This document shows positions 1 to 8,182 of a stretch of 64,000 bases of DNA, in pieces. The position numbers were made by a program, and so were the translations under genes. Position 1 is the stretch's first letter. Every line of letters starts with the position of its first letter. Where the stretch lies: the NCBI GenBank assembly GCA_963678855.1, contig OY787448.1, positions 1,178,001-1,242,000 on the forward strand. Reading direction: 5' to 3'. Under the pieces are notes generated by a model, which saw nothing but the letters and a program-made list of their open reading frames with translations, did not search any database and was not told the DNA's origin. Origin of the DNA: F22 sp963678855 (GTDB lineage: Bacteria > Bacteroidota > Bacteroidia > Bacteroidales > Bacteroidaceae).

Positions 1-516
1 TTCGGTAGAAATTACATGAACACGCAAGTAGGACTAAAAGTAAATCTCAACTACCGCTTATACCCTGTTATCGAACTAGGTATGGGTACTTGCGACGATC
101 ACGAAGAAGGCATTCACTACAAGATAGACCGTGCACCATACGTTCGTATAGGTGCCGACTACAATCTACACTGGAAGAAACGCCATGGTAGCCACTTGTT
201 TATCGGTGCCCGTTATGCATTCTCTAGCTTTAGCTATGACGTCTACAGCGATCCTATCGCAGATGGCATCTGGGGTGGCAAGACTCCATTCGAATATCGC
301 GATATCAAATCGTCTGCACACTGGGCCGAGTTTTTGATTGGTATTCAGGCACGCATCTCGGGCCCTATCCTTATGGGATGGGACTTCCGTTATCGCTTAC
401 CACTAAGCGTCTCGGAAGATGAGCATGCATCACCGCATGTGATTCCTGGTATGGGGGAGGACAAGGACAACAACTTTGGAATTACCTATAATATCATTTA
501 CGAATTACCTTTCTAA
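1..516 (+). CDS. DUF6048 family protein, 5' end outside window
   Basis: The reading frame is open from base 1 and ends with TAA at 514-516, so the Met at base 16 is probably internal and the true start lies upstream. The visible 171 codons alternate polar and aromatic residues in a pattern typical of outer-membrane beta-strands, ending in Leu-Pro-Phe with a terminal aromatic as in many barrel proteins. The composition and the motif RIGADYNLHWKK match my memory of the Bacteroidales family DUF6048, whose function is unknown. It is followed after 10 bases by apbE on the same strand, so the two may be co-transcribed. The family name is from recall; the outer-membrane location is inferred. Confidence 0.6.
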   Translation, partial: FGRNYMNTQVGLKVNLNYRLYPVIELGMGTCDDHEEGIHYKIDRAPYVRIGADYNLHWKKRHGSHLFIGARYAFSSFSYDVYSDPIADGIWGGKTPFEYRDIKSSAHWAEFLIGIQARISGPILMGWDFRYRLPLSVSEDEHASPHVIPGMGEDKDNNFGITYNIIYELPF

Positions 517-526
517 TCAATAGGTC

Positions 527-1561
527 ATGAAACAAGAACAAAAAAAAATATTTCGCTACGCCTTCTGGCTGGTAGCGCTTATAGCGGGTACATTTTATGT
601 GATTCATACACATAGCATCAAGGCGCCATCTAGCTATCACCACAATCAAGGGATGGTATTTGGTACTTTCTATCATATCACGTATCAGCATACTGAAGAT
701 TTGCATCGTGGCATCAAAAACGAGATGAAACGAGTGGACAACTCGCTATCTCCATTCAACAAAGAGTCGATTATCACGCATATCAACAACAATGACTCGG
801 TGACTCCCGATTCTCTGTTCTTAAAGGTATTCCGTCGTGCGCACGAGATCTCTGAATCTACAGCAGGTGCTTTTGATATTACTGTAGCTCCTTTGGTCAA
901 CACGTGGGGCTTTGGCTTTAAGTCTGGCAAGGACTTAACAGCGACTCAGATTGACAGCCTACTGCAACACGTGGGATATAAGAAGGTATCGCTAACAGCT
1001 GACAACTTGGTCCAAAAGACAGACTCTGCGATTATGCTTGACTGCTCGGCTATCGCCAAAGGATATGCCTGCGATGTGGTGGCCGACTATCTACGCAAGC
1101 AAGGGGTAGAGAACTTTATGGTCGAGATTGGCGGTGAAGTGACTCTAGGCGGTGAGCGTCCTAACTCTGGCAACTGGCGCATCGGTGTCAACAAGCCTAT
1201 CGAAGACAGCCTGCAAGTGAAGAACGAACTAGAGCTAGTGCTACAGATCTCAAATTGTGGTATGGCTACATCGGGCAATTACCGCAACTTCTACTATAAA
1301 GACGGCAAGAAAGTGGCTCATACAATAGATCCACGTACGGGCTACCCTGTACAGCACAGCTTACTTTCTGCAACAGTCGTAGCTCCCGACTGCCTTACTG
1401 CTGATGCTACAGCTACAGCATTTATGGTGATGGGACTAGATAAAGCCAAAGAGTATATTACTAAGCATCCGGAGATTAAGGCTTGCCTAATCTATGCAGA
1501 CGCTGATAATAACAACCAATTGTTTATCTCTCCTACGCTAGAAAGTGCGGTAGCGAAGTAA
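527..1561 (+). CDS. apbE: FAD:protein FMN transferase (ApbE family)
   Basis: This 344-residue protein is an ApbE-type flavin transferase, which attaches FMN covalently to Thr/Ser of target proteins such as subunits of the Na+-pumping NADH:quinone reductase. Residues about 11-26 form one hydrophobic anchor, so the catalytic domain should face the periplasm. Family motifs are visible: GMVFGTFYHITY near residues 42-53, DCSAIAKGYACD near 172, a Gly-Gly-Glu turn near 203, and HTIDPRTGYP near 266-275 followed by the Thr-Ala-Asp-Ala metal and FAD-binding region. Length is normal for the family. It follows the DUF6048 gene by 10 bases. No flavinylated target is encoded nearby. Downstream lies an unusual structured intergenic element. 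Confidence 0.93.
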   Translation: MKQEQKKIFRYAFWLVALIAGTFYVIHTHSIKAPSSYHHNQGMVFGTFYHITYQHTEDLHRGIKNEMKRVDNSLSPFNKESIITHINNNDSVTPDSLFLKVFRRAHEISESTAGAFDITVAPLVNTWGFGFKSGKDLTATQIDSLLQHVGYKKVSLTADNLVQKTDSAIMLDCSAIAKGYACDVVADYLRKQGVENFMVEIGGEVTLGGERPNSGNWRIGVNKPIEDSLQVKNELELVLQISNCGMATSGNYRNFYYKDGKKVAHTIDPRTGYPVQHSLLSATVVAPDCLTADATATAFMVMGLDKAKEYITKHPEIKACLIYADADNNNQLFISPTLESAVAK

Positions 1562-1572
1562 AACAAGTTCCT

Positions 1573-1732
1573 AAGGCTTGCAATAGCGCTCGCGCTATAC
1601 AGCAAGCAAGTATAGATGCCCATCCATACACGTATAGTCCTAGGGGTACACACGTATGGATGGGCATCTATGCATGTATAGGCCTAGGACTATACATATC
1701 TATTTAGTAAGGGCAGCTCGCCCACAAGCCTT
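1573..1732. repeat. structured intergenic element with interleaved inverted repeats
   Basis: Between apbE and the HU-like gene several inverted repeats are nested and interleaved. An outer 8-base pair (1573-1580 with 1725-1732) encloses a short hairpin (1583-1589 with 1592-1598). It also encloses an 18-base perfect arm A (1612-1629 with 1654-1671) and a 13-base perfect arm B (1632-1644 with 1683-1695). B starts inside the loop of A and its partner lies outside it, so the order is A-B-A'-B'. An alternative local hairpin pairs 1674-1680 with 1691-1697. No T-tract follows, so this is not a simple intrinsic terminator. It contains no convincing ORF. Function is unknown; an RNA pseudoknot, a switching structure or a protein-binding site are all possible. 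Confidence 0.7.
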
Positions 1733-1781
1733 TATGTCTTTTTATTCTCCCAATGTTAATCACTATATCAGTAAGTTTTCG

Positions 1782-1789
1782 TATCTTCG
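1782..1789 (+). promoter_or_regulatory. possible -7 box for HU-like gene
   Basis: TATCTTCG differs at one position from the Bacteroides consensus TAnnTTTG and lies 36 bases before the HU-like start codon. No clear TTTG is seen at the expected upstream distance, so the assignment is tentative. Confidence 0.4.
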
Positions 1790-1825
1790 TGACTGTGTAA
1801 ATTAAAAATCAAACAACATTCAGCT

Positions 1826-2275
1826 ATGAGTATTAAGTACAAACCAGTAGCAAAGATTATTGGTCCTAAGAAAGAAAGATTGTATTATCCTAGTATCGTC
1901 AAATCAAGATACGATTTTGTAGACACTAAAGAAATTGCACGTGAAATAACCGAACTCTCATCTATTGATTCAGGTTCTGTATTGTGCGCTTTAGATGTAT
2001 TAGGCAAGGTGATGCATCGCTACTTCAAAGATGGAAAAACAGTAAAACTAGATGGTTTAGGCAGTTTCTATCCCACATTAGACTGTAAAGGCACAGGAGT
2101 AGACTCACCAGAAAAAGTCAATGCAAAACAAATCAAAAAAGTGAATGTGGCGTATATTCCTGAATACACCAAGAACAACAAACGGAAACATATCTGCTCT
2201 TTGACAAAAGATATTGATTTCGAAAGATCCAACTTATATCCATGGCCTGTAACGCCGCGGGACAAGAACAAATAA
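1826..2275 (+). CDS. HU-like DNA-binding domain protein
   Basis: A 149-residue basic protein with the HU-like fold found in many Bacteroidales proteins (HU-HIG type). The first ~120 residues contain the helical dimerisation part (about 35-70) and the motif KTVKLDGLGSFYPTL near 72-86, corresponding to the V-x-L-x-G-x-G-x-F turn of HU. The arm region that follows is shorter than in classical HU. The C-terminal ~30 residues are charged and include a run rich in Asn, Lys and Arg. It probably binds DNA as a nucleoid-associated or accessory architectural protein. It stands alone with its own terminator. Classical HupB is about 90 residues, so this is a divergent, longer paralogue. Confidence 0.8.
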   Translation: MSIKYKPVAKIIGPKKERLYYPSIVKSRYDFVDTKEIAREITELSSIDSGSVLCALDVLGKVMHRYFKDGKTVKLDGLGSFYPTLDCKGTGVDSPEKVNAKQIKKVNVAYIPEYTKNNKRKHICSLTKDIDFERSNLYPWPVTPRDKNK

Positions 2276-2276
2276 C

Positions 2277-2316
2277 AAATCGGCCTTAGGAAATTTCATC
2301 CTAAGGCCGATTTTTC
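2277..2316. terminator. bidirectional intrinsic terminator
   Basis: A 15-base stem (2277-2291 with about 2299-2313), GC-rich in its centre, is followed by a T-run. It lies between the convergent HU-like gene and doxX. Confidence 0.85.
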
Positions 2317-2327
2317 ATCAATATATA

Positions 2328-2756
2328 TTAGTCAAATAGTGTTTCAGAAGACAATGCATACTTCCCGCTACCAGTAAACATCAAAGCAACGGCACCGAAG
2401 AAGTATAAACCGAGTAGTTCGATAGCCCAGCCTCCCTGCTGATTGAGCATAAGCAACTCTTCGCTATGAACCAGCCACGCCGCAGCAAAGCAATTAAAAG
2501 CAAAGACAGCTGCCGCCAACCGCGTTCTAAATCCCACGATAATAGCTATTGGTGCTAGGACTTCCCCTACGACGACACCATAAGCTAAGAATTCAGGGAA
2601 GCCTTCTTTGAAGAGCACTTCCTCGATAAATCCAAGTCCTCCGATAAGCTTGGCTACTCCGTGGAGTAACATCATGATTCCCAAAGATAATCGCAGAACC
2701 AACAAACCTAAATGTAGGTTATGATCTAATATTGTACCAGTTTCTATTTCTTTCAT
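2328..2756 (-). CDS. DoxX family membrane protein
   Basis: A 142-residue integral membrane protein of the DoxX family, with four hydrophobic helices. The first carries the family signature LRLSLGIMMLLHGVAKL, followed by a Gly-rich segment and a Phe-rich second helix pair. I start it at the Met encoded by 2754-2756 rather than an in-frame Met at 2879, because the 41 extra residues do not match the family and the shorter form has normal length. Family members are often linked to quinone or thiol redox chemistry, but the exact role here is unknown. It converges on the HU-like gene and shares its terminator. Confidence 0.85.
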   Translation of the reverse strand: MKEIETGTILDHNLHLGLLVLRLSLGIMMLLHGVAKLIGGLGFIEEVLFKEGFPEFLAYGVVVGEVLAPIAIIVGFRTRLAAAVFAFNCFAAAWLVHSEELLMLNQQGGWAIELLGLYFFGAVALMFTGSGKYALSSETLFD

Positions 2757-2907
2757 AACATTTTCATTTCTAATTAGTATTGAGATAAAGTGAAACATGT
2801 TCACGCATGCTTCTGTCGTAAATCTACAATGATTTAATGAATGTTCAAAACATCTCGCCAAAAAAAAGGCGAATTTCACTTATTATAGACAAATAGAGAT
2901 GCCAAAA

Positions 2908-2943
2908 ATAGTCCAGTTGGAAAATTCATTCCAACTGGACTAT
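2908..2943. terminator. perfect 15-bp hairpin, terminator
   Basis: Arms 2908-2922 and 2929-2943 are perfectly complementary with a 6-base loop. On the minus strand the stem is followed by TTTT, so it suits leftward transcription from the relic at 2966-3130. Confidence 0.75.
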
Positions 2944-2965
2944 AGTATTTTTGTAAATTCGATGC

Positions 2966-3130
2966 TTACTTCTGCATCGCAGTCTTCGTATATTTCTGTA
3001 GGTAAGAGGGCACCTCAGTATGACTATTGTTCTTAGCAAAGAACCAAGCCGAGTGATTTTCTGTCGTCAATAAATTAGGGTTGGCTTTATGCTTAATCAA
3101 TAACATCACATTTGTCAATTGAATAATACA
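2966..3130 (-). pseudogene. ankyrin-repeat-like gene relic
   Basis: On the minus strand a short frame encodes LLIKHKANPNL followed by NHSAWFFAKNNSHTEV and a Leu-rich end. This follows the ankyrin pattern of a Leu-Leu helix, the Ala-Asn-Pro-Asn turn, and a second helix around Ala-Lys-Asn. Only about one and a half repeats remain. There is no plausible start codon or export signal, and a tRNA terminator hairpin cuts in just upstream (3147-3178). It has its own downstream hairpin at 2908-2943, as expected for the 3' end of a former gene. I read it as the tail of a decayed ankyrin protein. A chance match in AT-rich DNA cannot be excluded. Confidence 0.45.
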
Positions 3131-3146
3131 AAGACTAATAAACAAG

Positions 3147-3178
3147 AAAGGATGGTATGCATAAGTATACCATCCTTT
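3147..3178 (-). terminator. hairpin downstream of tRNA-Arg
   Basis: Arms 3147-3158 and 3167-3178 form a perfect 12-base stem with an 8-base loop. It lies 37 bases past the 3' end of the tRNA-Arg gene in its direction of transcription and is followed by a T-containing stretch. Confidence 0.7.
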
Positions 3179-3214
3179 ATTTCCCCTATAAATGCCTGTA
3201 TACCAGATCAAAAG

Positions 3215-3286
3215 TAGCCCTGAGGGGAATCAAACCCCTATCTACGGTACCGGAAACCGCTATTCTATTCGTTGAACTACAGGGCC
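3215..3286 (-). tRNA. tRNA-Arg (anticodon CCG)
   Basis: The minus strand folds into a 72-base cloverleaf. The acceptor stem has seven pairs including a G1-U72 wobble, the D-arm is GTTC/GAAT, and the anticodon stem is GCGGT/ACCGT with loop TTCCGGT, giving anticodon CCG for CGG codons. The T-arm is AGGGG/CCCCT with loop TTTGATT, so the T-loop is a variant of the usual TTCGAAT form. The discriminator is A and CCA is not encoded. Confidence 0.92.
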
Positions 3287-3396
3287 TTTTTGATAGAACG
3301 ACACGTCATGAAACTAAAAAAAGCCTCAACAACCTATGTTATCGAGACTCGCATAAAGTTGGTTGACAAGTGTTGTATTTTTCTCAAGTGCGTTTG

Positions 3397-3428
3397 CAAA
3401 GATAGACAGTTTAAAAAGATGCGCCAAA
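3397..3428 (-). promoter_or_regulatory. promoter reading toward tRNA-Arg
   Basis: On the minus strand TTTG (3425-3428) is followed after exactly 20 bases by TATCTTTG (3397-3404), a full match to the Bacteroides -33/-7 pattern. It would give a leader of roughly 100 bases before the mature tRNA. Confidence 0.75.
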
Positions 3429-3534
3429 TATTTTATTTGTTTTTCCAAAAATATCTATACACTTTTCTGACTATCAAATCGTTAGCAACACCTCTTTTAA
3501 GGCATGAATATGGCGGAAGATACAAATATTCTGC

Positions 3535-3542
3535 TATCTTTG
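3535..3542 (+). promoter_or_regulatory. -7 box upstream of rsfS
   Basis: TATCTTTG matches TAnnTTTG and lies about 90 bases before the rsfS start. The expected TTTG is not clear. The remaining intergenic DNA between 3287 and 3631 shows only this box and the divergent tRNA promoter. Confidence 0.6.
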
Positions 3543-3631
3543 CATCATAATTGTCCTTTTAATAATGTGCCTTTCACTTTGGCATAGGTTTAGCTGTAAC
3601 CCAAGGACAATATATCATTCAAAATTTAAAT

Positions 3632-3985
3632 ATGAAGCATAAATTAGTAGATAGTATAGTAACTGGAATTCAAGAGAAAAAAGGTAAAGGTATCGTTGTA
3701 TGTGATTTAACTAAAATCGATGACACGATTTGTCAGTATTTCGTGGTTTGTGAGGGGAACTCTCCTAACCAACTACGTGCCCTTGTAGATAGCATCAAGG
3801 AAGAAGGTCGCAATGCGATGGACGAAACTCCTATCCAAGTACAAGGACTTGACAACTGTGAATGGGTAGCCATGGATTACGGTGACGTAATGGTACACCT
3901 TTTCCTACCGGAAGCTAGAGACCACTATCAGCTCGAAACAATGTGGGCCGATGCAGTGGTTAGCGAGATTGAAGATCTAGACTAG
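3632..3985 (+). CDS. rsfS: ribosomal silencing factor RsfS
   Basis: A 117-residue RsfS/Iojap protein. Members bind ribosomal protein L14 (uL14) on the large subunit and block subunit joining when nutrients are scarce. The compact alpha/beta domain shows the family core: an early I-V-V-x-D-L strand (residues 20-26), YFVVCEGNSPNQLRAL near 36-51, and the characteristic WVAMDYGDVMVHLF near 77-90 followed by E-x-R-x-x-Y-x-L-E. Length is typical (100-130). It begins the + strand run rsfS-ftsH-cdsA, with ftsH starting 21 bases after its stop codon, which suggests co-transcription. The start follows an AT-rich leader without a strong Shine-Dalgarno, usual in Bacteroidota. Confidence 0.95.
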   Translation: MKHKLVDSIVTGIQEKKGKGIVVCDLTKIDDTICQYFVVCEGNSPNQLRALVDSIKEEGRNAMDETPIQVQGLDNCEWVAMDYGDVMVHLFLPEARDHYQLETMWADAVVSEIEDLD

Positions 3986-4006
3986 TAGCAATTAATACCA
4001 ACAACA

Positions 4007-6082
4007 ATGGCAGATAATAATAATCCATTTGGCAACCAAGAAAATGGTGGTGCTGGTGGACCAAAAACACCAGGCGGCCCTAATAGAGTGCCTCGATTCA
4101 GCTTGAGCTGGATGTATATAGCAATTGCTATAGCAGCATTGGCACTTTTCTTTTTCAATGGACAAGAGGGCGTAACCAAGCGCGTGGGCTATAGCGACTT
4201 CAAAGAATATGTTGATAAGGGCTATATCAAGAACGTCATCGGCTACGACGATAATACGGTACAAGCAGAAATCAAAACAGAACATATCTCTGAAGTCTTT
4301 GATAATAAGAAACAGCAGGGAGCTGCATATGTCCTTACAGAAGCACCTTCTCGTGAGATGCTTGCAGAATATATTGACGATGCACAAAAGCGCGAAGTCT
4401 TTACAGGTGATGTAGACTACGACAAGCGACAAGATTATTGGGGTCCACTGATGAGTGTGGCATTCCCTATTCTTTTGATTGTGTTGATGACTTGGTTTAT
4501 GATGCGTCGCATGGGCGGTGGTTCCAGCGGTGGTGGCGTAGGAGGTGGTATCTTCAACGTCGGTAAATCTAAAGCAAAGCTATTCGATAAGAACACGCAA
4601 GTAAACGTAACATTCAAAGATGTAGCGGGACTTGCTGAAGCCAAACAAGAAGTCGAAGAGATTGTCGAGTTCTTGAAAGCGCCTCAAAAATATACGGAGC
4701 TTGGGGGTAAGATTCCTAAGGGTGCCCTACTTGTAGGCCCTCCTGGAACAGGTAAGACCTTGCTTGCTAAAGCGGTAGCAGGTGAAGCTAATGTGCCTTT
4801 CTTCTCACTTGCAGGTAGTGACTTCGTAGAAATGTTTGTGGGTGTCGGTGCCTCTCGTGTACGCGACTTGTTCAAGCAGGCTCAAGAAAAAGCGCCATGT
4901 ATCATCTTTATTGATGAGATTGATGCGGTAGGTCGTGAGCGTGGTAAAAACAACATGACAAACGGTAATGACGAACGCGAGAATACTTTGAACCAACTGC
5001 TCACAGAGATGGATGGTTTTGGTAACAACAGCGGTATCATTATCCTAGCGGCTACAAACCGTGTGGAAATTCTAGATAAGGCATTGCTACGTGCAGGTCG
5101 TTTTGACCGTCAGATTCATGTAAACCTTCCTGACTTGAACGAACGTAAGGAAGTGTTTGATGTACACATGAAGCCTTTGAAGATTTCTGAGGAAGTCGAT
5201 AAAGAATTGCTTTGTCGCCAAACTCCAGGTTTCTCGGGAGCAGATATTGCCAATGTATGTAACGAAGCAGCACTGATTGCTGCACGTCACAATAAGAAAG
5301 TGGTGGATATGCAAGATTTCCACGATGCGATTGACCGTATCGTTGGTGGTTTGGAAAAGAAGACAAAGATTACGACAGAGTCGGAAAGACACTCTATCGC
5401 TATCCACGAATCGGGACACGCATCGTTGTCGTGGGTATTGGAGCATGCCAATCCTTTGATTAAGGTGACTATCGTACCACGTGGTCAAGCTTTAGGTGCT
5501 GCATGGTATCTTCCAGAAGAAAGACAGATTACAACCAAAGAACAAATGCTTGACCAGATGTGTGCAACACTAGGTGGTCGTGCGGCTGAGGAAGTATTCT
5601 TGGGACGTATCTCTTCGGGGGCGATGAACGACTTGGAACGTGTTACGCAACAAGCGTATGGTATGGTGGCTTATCTCGGTATGAGTGATGAATTGCCAAA
5701 TATCAGCTACTACAACAATAACCCAAGTACTTTCACAAAACCATATAGTGAAAAGACTGCTGAGTCTATTGACAAAGAGGTACAGCGAATTATCAATGAC
5801 CAATATCAACGTGCAAAAGATTTGCTTCTTGAGTACAAAGACAAGCACCATGAGCTAGCTCAATTGCTTATCGATGAGGAAGTTATCCTTGCAGCTGACG
5901 TAGAGAAGATCTTTGGAAAACGTCCTTGGAAATCACGTTCTGAAGAAATCCTTCAACAAGAGGAGAAAAAGAACGTGGAAAAGGAAGAAGCCAAGAAGGA
6001 GGCTGAAACTGAAACAACAAGCAACGAGTCAGAAGCACCTGCTACTCCTGAAACTGAGAGCACTGCTGATTCAAAAGAGTAA
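4007..6082 (+). CDS. ftsH: ATP-dependent zinc metalloprotease FtsH
   Basis: A 691-residue membrane-bound AAA+ protease that extracts and degrades membrane and unstable cytosolic proteins as a hexamer. In order: a Gly/Asn/Pro-rich N-terminus, TM1 about 33-51, a periplasmic domain, TM2 about 148-166, a Gly-rich linker, and the AAA module. The AAA module shows Walker A GPPGTGKT (244-251), Walker B FIDEID (301-306), and arginine fingers in RAGRFDRQ near 362-369. The zinc motif HESGH follows at 467-471. The C-terminal ~40 residues are a Glu/Lys/Thr-rich low-complexity tail. It lies between rsfS and cdsA with gaps of about 20 bases, consistent with one operon. All catalytic elements look intact. 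Confidence 0.98.
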   Translation: MADNNNPFGNQENGGAGGPKTPGGPNRVPRFSLSWMYIAIAIAALALFFFNGQEGVTKRVGYSDFKEYVDKGYIKNVIGYDDNTVQAEIKTEHISEVFDNKKQQGAAYVLTEAPSREMLAEYIDDAQKREVFTGDVDYDKRQDYWGPLMSVAFPILLIVLMTWFMMRRMGGGSSGGGVGGGIFNVGKSKAKLFDKNTQVNVTFKDVAGLAEAKQEVEEIVEFLKAPQKYTELGGKIPKGALLVGPPGTGKTLLAKAVAGEANVPFFSLAGSDFVEMFVGVGASRVRDLFKQAQEKAPCIIFIDEIDAVGRERGKNNMTNGNDERENTLNQLLTEMDGFGNNSGIIILAATNRVEILDKALLRAGRFDRQIHVNLPDLNERKEVFDVHMKPLKISEEVDKELLCRQTPGFSGADIANVCNEAALIAARHNKKVVDMQDFHDAIDRIVGGLEKKTKITTESERHSIAIHESGHASLSWVLEHANPLIKVTIVPRGQALGAAWYLPEERQITTKEQMLDQMCATLGGRAAEEVFLGRISSGAMNDLERVTQQAYGMVAYLGMSDELPNISYYNNNPSTFTKPYSEKTAESIDKEVQRIINDQYQRAKDLLLEYKDKHHELAQLLIDEEVILAADVEKIFGKRPWKSRSEEILQQEEKKNVEKEEAKKEAETETTSNESEAPATPETESTADSKE

Positions 6083-6102
6083 TTCTTTTAAAGAAAAAGA
6101 AC

Positions 6103-7008
6103 TTGAAAAATATTATCCAAAGAGCCATCACTGGTGGCTTATTTGTAGCCTTTATTATCATAGGGGCACTGTGGAGCGAAAACAGTTTTGCATTTGTTTT
6201 CGCTCTGCTGTGCGGATTGACTGTACGTGAACTGGCGCAGTTGGTGAACCAACAAAAGCGTGTAAACATCCCAGCAAACACCCTAACATTTTGGGGAATT
6301 TATCTTTTCCTAGCAGTACACTTTTATATGCGTGGTATCAGCTGGGACGAACACGACCGCAGTGTAGTCTTGTACTTTTTACCATATGCTGGATTCTTGA
6401 TGTATGTGTTACTTCGAGAATTGTACAAGAAGCAAGAAAACCCTATTCATAACTGGGCCTACAGCATTTTGACACAATTTATGGTGGCCGTGCCATTTGC
6501 GTTGCTCAATGTAGTGGCATACTACCAAGGGGAGACTTCTGGTTTTGCCCCTTACTTTCCTGAAATGGCTCTAGCTGTATTTGTCTTTATTTGGGTAAAT
6601 GACACAGGTGCATTCTGTGTAGGTTCCTTAATTGGCAAGCACCGCCTGTTTCCACGTATTAGTCCTAAGAAATCTTGGGAAGGTGCGATTGGTGGTGGCG
6701 TCCTAACAATTGCAGCAGCCTATATCTTCTTCTGTGTATCGGGTCTCAACGAGCCATTATGGAGATGGATTGGTCTAGCTGTAGTTGTCGTACCTGCTGC
6801 TATCTTTGGTGACTTGAACGAGTCTTTGCTTAAGAGACACTTAGGCATCAAAGATTCGGGAACGACACTTCCAGGACATGGTGGATTTATGGACAGATTG
6901 GATAGTGCCTTAATCGCTATCCCAGTAGCTGCTCTCTATATATTTGTTACATCTTCTGAAGTTCTAGAGATGATACAACAGATTATAGGACGCTTGATTA
7001 CAGCTTAA
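6103..7008 (+). CDS. cdsA: phosphatidate cytidylyltransferase
   Basis: A 301-residue integral membrane enzyme that makes CDP-diacylglycerol from CTP and phosphatidate, the branch point for phospholipid synthesis. About eight hydrophobic helices are spread along the chain. The family signature is complete near the C-terminus: the SPKKSWEG segment, then GDLNESLLKRHLGIKDSG and LPGHGGFMDRLDS with its Lys-Asp and His-Gly-Gly-x-x-Asp-Arg residues. The chosen start is TTG at 6103-6105, 20 bases after ftsH. The residues after it (KNIIQRAITGG) match the usual CdsA N-terminus, and no nearby ATG fits. It belongs to the rsfS-ftsH-cdsA run. Confidence 0.95.
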   Translation: MKNIIQRAITGGLFVAFIIIGALWSENSFAFVFALLCGLTVRELAQLVNQQKRVNIPANTLTFWGIYLFLAVHFYMRGISWDEHDRSVVLYFLPYAGFLMYVLLRELYKKQENPIHNWAYSILTQFMVAVPFALLNVVAYYQGETSGFAPYFPEMALAVFVFIWVNDTGAFCVGSLIGKHRLFPRISPKKSWEGAIGGGVLTIAAAYIFFCVSGLNEPLWRWIGLAVVVVPAAIFGDLNESLLKRHLGIKDSGTTLPGHGGFMDRLDSALIAIPVAALYIFVTSSEVLEMIQQIIGRLITA

Positions 7009-7037
7009 TAACGAATAGACAGAAAACATATAAAGAC

Positions 7038-8171
7038 ATGTATTTCAAAGATATACTAGCACACGAAGCACTAAAATCGCAACTCATCCGTGAGTATCAG
7101 GCGAACCATGTGCCACACGCCCAATTGTTTACCGGAGCACATGGTGTGGGTAAATTGCCGATGGCGATAGCGTATGCGAGATATCTATGTTGTGAGAACC
7201 CAGGAGCTGAAGATGCTTGTGGCATTTGTCCGTCTTGTGCTAAGTTTGACATCTTGGCTCATCCTGATTTGTACTTGACATTCCCTATTGTCAAAGTCAC
7301 ATCTGGAGGGAAACGTGAAATATGTGACCACTATATGGACGAGTTCCGTGAGGCTGTGCTGAACAATCCTTTCTTGGACTTAAAAGAATGGATAGATGCG
7401 ATGAATCAAGGTGCCAAGCAGCCTTTGATTACTACGGAAGAAAGCAATGAGATTCGTTCGCACTTGATGCTATCGGCTAGTGAAGGACGCTACAAAGTAT
7501 TGATTATGTGGCTACCTGAACTCATGCATGCAAATTGTGCCAACGGTATCTTGAAGATATTGGAGGAACCTCCTAAAGATACGGTCATGCTTCTTGTGAC
7601 CGAAGATGAAGAGCCTTTGCTCGACACGATTGTGAGTCGTGTGCAAAAGCGTCAGTTTAAACGTCTACCTCAAGAGACTATCGCTGAGGTATTGATGCAA
7701 GAAGAAAATATGGGTAAGACCATGGCTATGGAGATTGCACATAGAGCGCAAGGTAGCATGGTGACAGCTCATGAGCTATTACGTAGCGACAACGAACGAG
7801 CTGACTTTAGGGAGCGATTCATTAGTTTGATGCGCTTGAGTTATGCCCGTAAAATTAAAGAGATGAAAGCCTGGAGTGAAGCACTTGCCAAGTTATCGCG
7901 AGATGAGCAAGTCCGCTTCTTCAAGTATGCATCAACGATGATACGCGAAAACTTCATGTACAATTTTGGTTCTCCAGAATTGAACTATATGACTCCAGAA
8001 GAAAGTGAATTTAGTAGCCGCTTTGCACGTTTTGTGAATGAGAACAACATTATGCAACTCATGCACGAAATGGATGAAGCGATTCGACATATAGAGCAAA
8101 ATGCTAATGCTAAAATCGTATTATTTGATTTTGCACTTAAAATGATTGTTTTGCTCAAACAACCCACATAA
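7038..8171 (+). CDS. holB: DNA polymerase III delta' subunit (clamp loader)
   Basis: A 377-residue AAA+ clamp-loader subunit, placed as delta' (HolB) by its size and by the gene following cdsA. The N-terminal domain has the RuvB/DnaX-like HAQLFTGAHGVGKL segment, in which the P-loop Ser/Thr is replaced by Leu. This fits delta', which does not need to hydrolyse ATP. A zinc finger of Cys residues follows (CC at 52-53 and C-G-I-C-P-S-C near 63-69). The later EEPPKDT and VSRVQKR stretches match sensor and SRC motifs of the family. It starts 29 bases after cdsA and ends 11 bases before ricT, so the genes are likely co-transcribed. Confidence 0.9.
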   Translation: MYFKDILAHEALKSQLIREYQANHVPHAQLFTGAHGVGKLPMAIAYARYLCCENPGAEDACGICPSCAKFDILAHPDLYLTFPIVKVTSGGKREICDHYMDEFREAVLNNPFLDLKEWIDAMNQGAKQPLITTEESNEIRSHLMLSASEGRYKVLIMWLPELMHANCANGILKILEEPPKDTVMLLVTEDEEPLLDTIVSRVQKRQFKRLPQETIAEVLMQEENMGKTMAMEIAHRAQGSMVTAHELLRSDNERADFRERFISLMRLSYARKIKEMKAWSEALAKLSRDEQVRFFKYASTMIRENFMYNFGSPELNYMTPEESEFSSRFARFVNENNIMQLMHEMDEAIRHIEQNANAKIVLFDFALKMIVLLKQPT

Positions 8172-8182
8172 TATATAATTAT

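Noticed and set aside
2757..2879. Longer N-terminus for the DoxX protein
   Set aside because: The 41 extra residues do not match the family, and the shorter form has the normal length of 142 residues.
3272..3550. 92-codon plus-strand frame across the tRNA-Arg region
   Set aside because: It overlaps the tRNA gene antisense and the tRNA and rsfS promoters, and shows no recognisable protein pattern.
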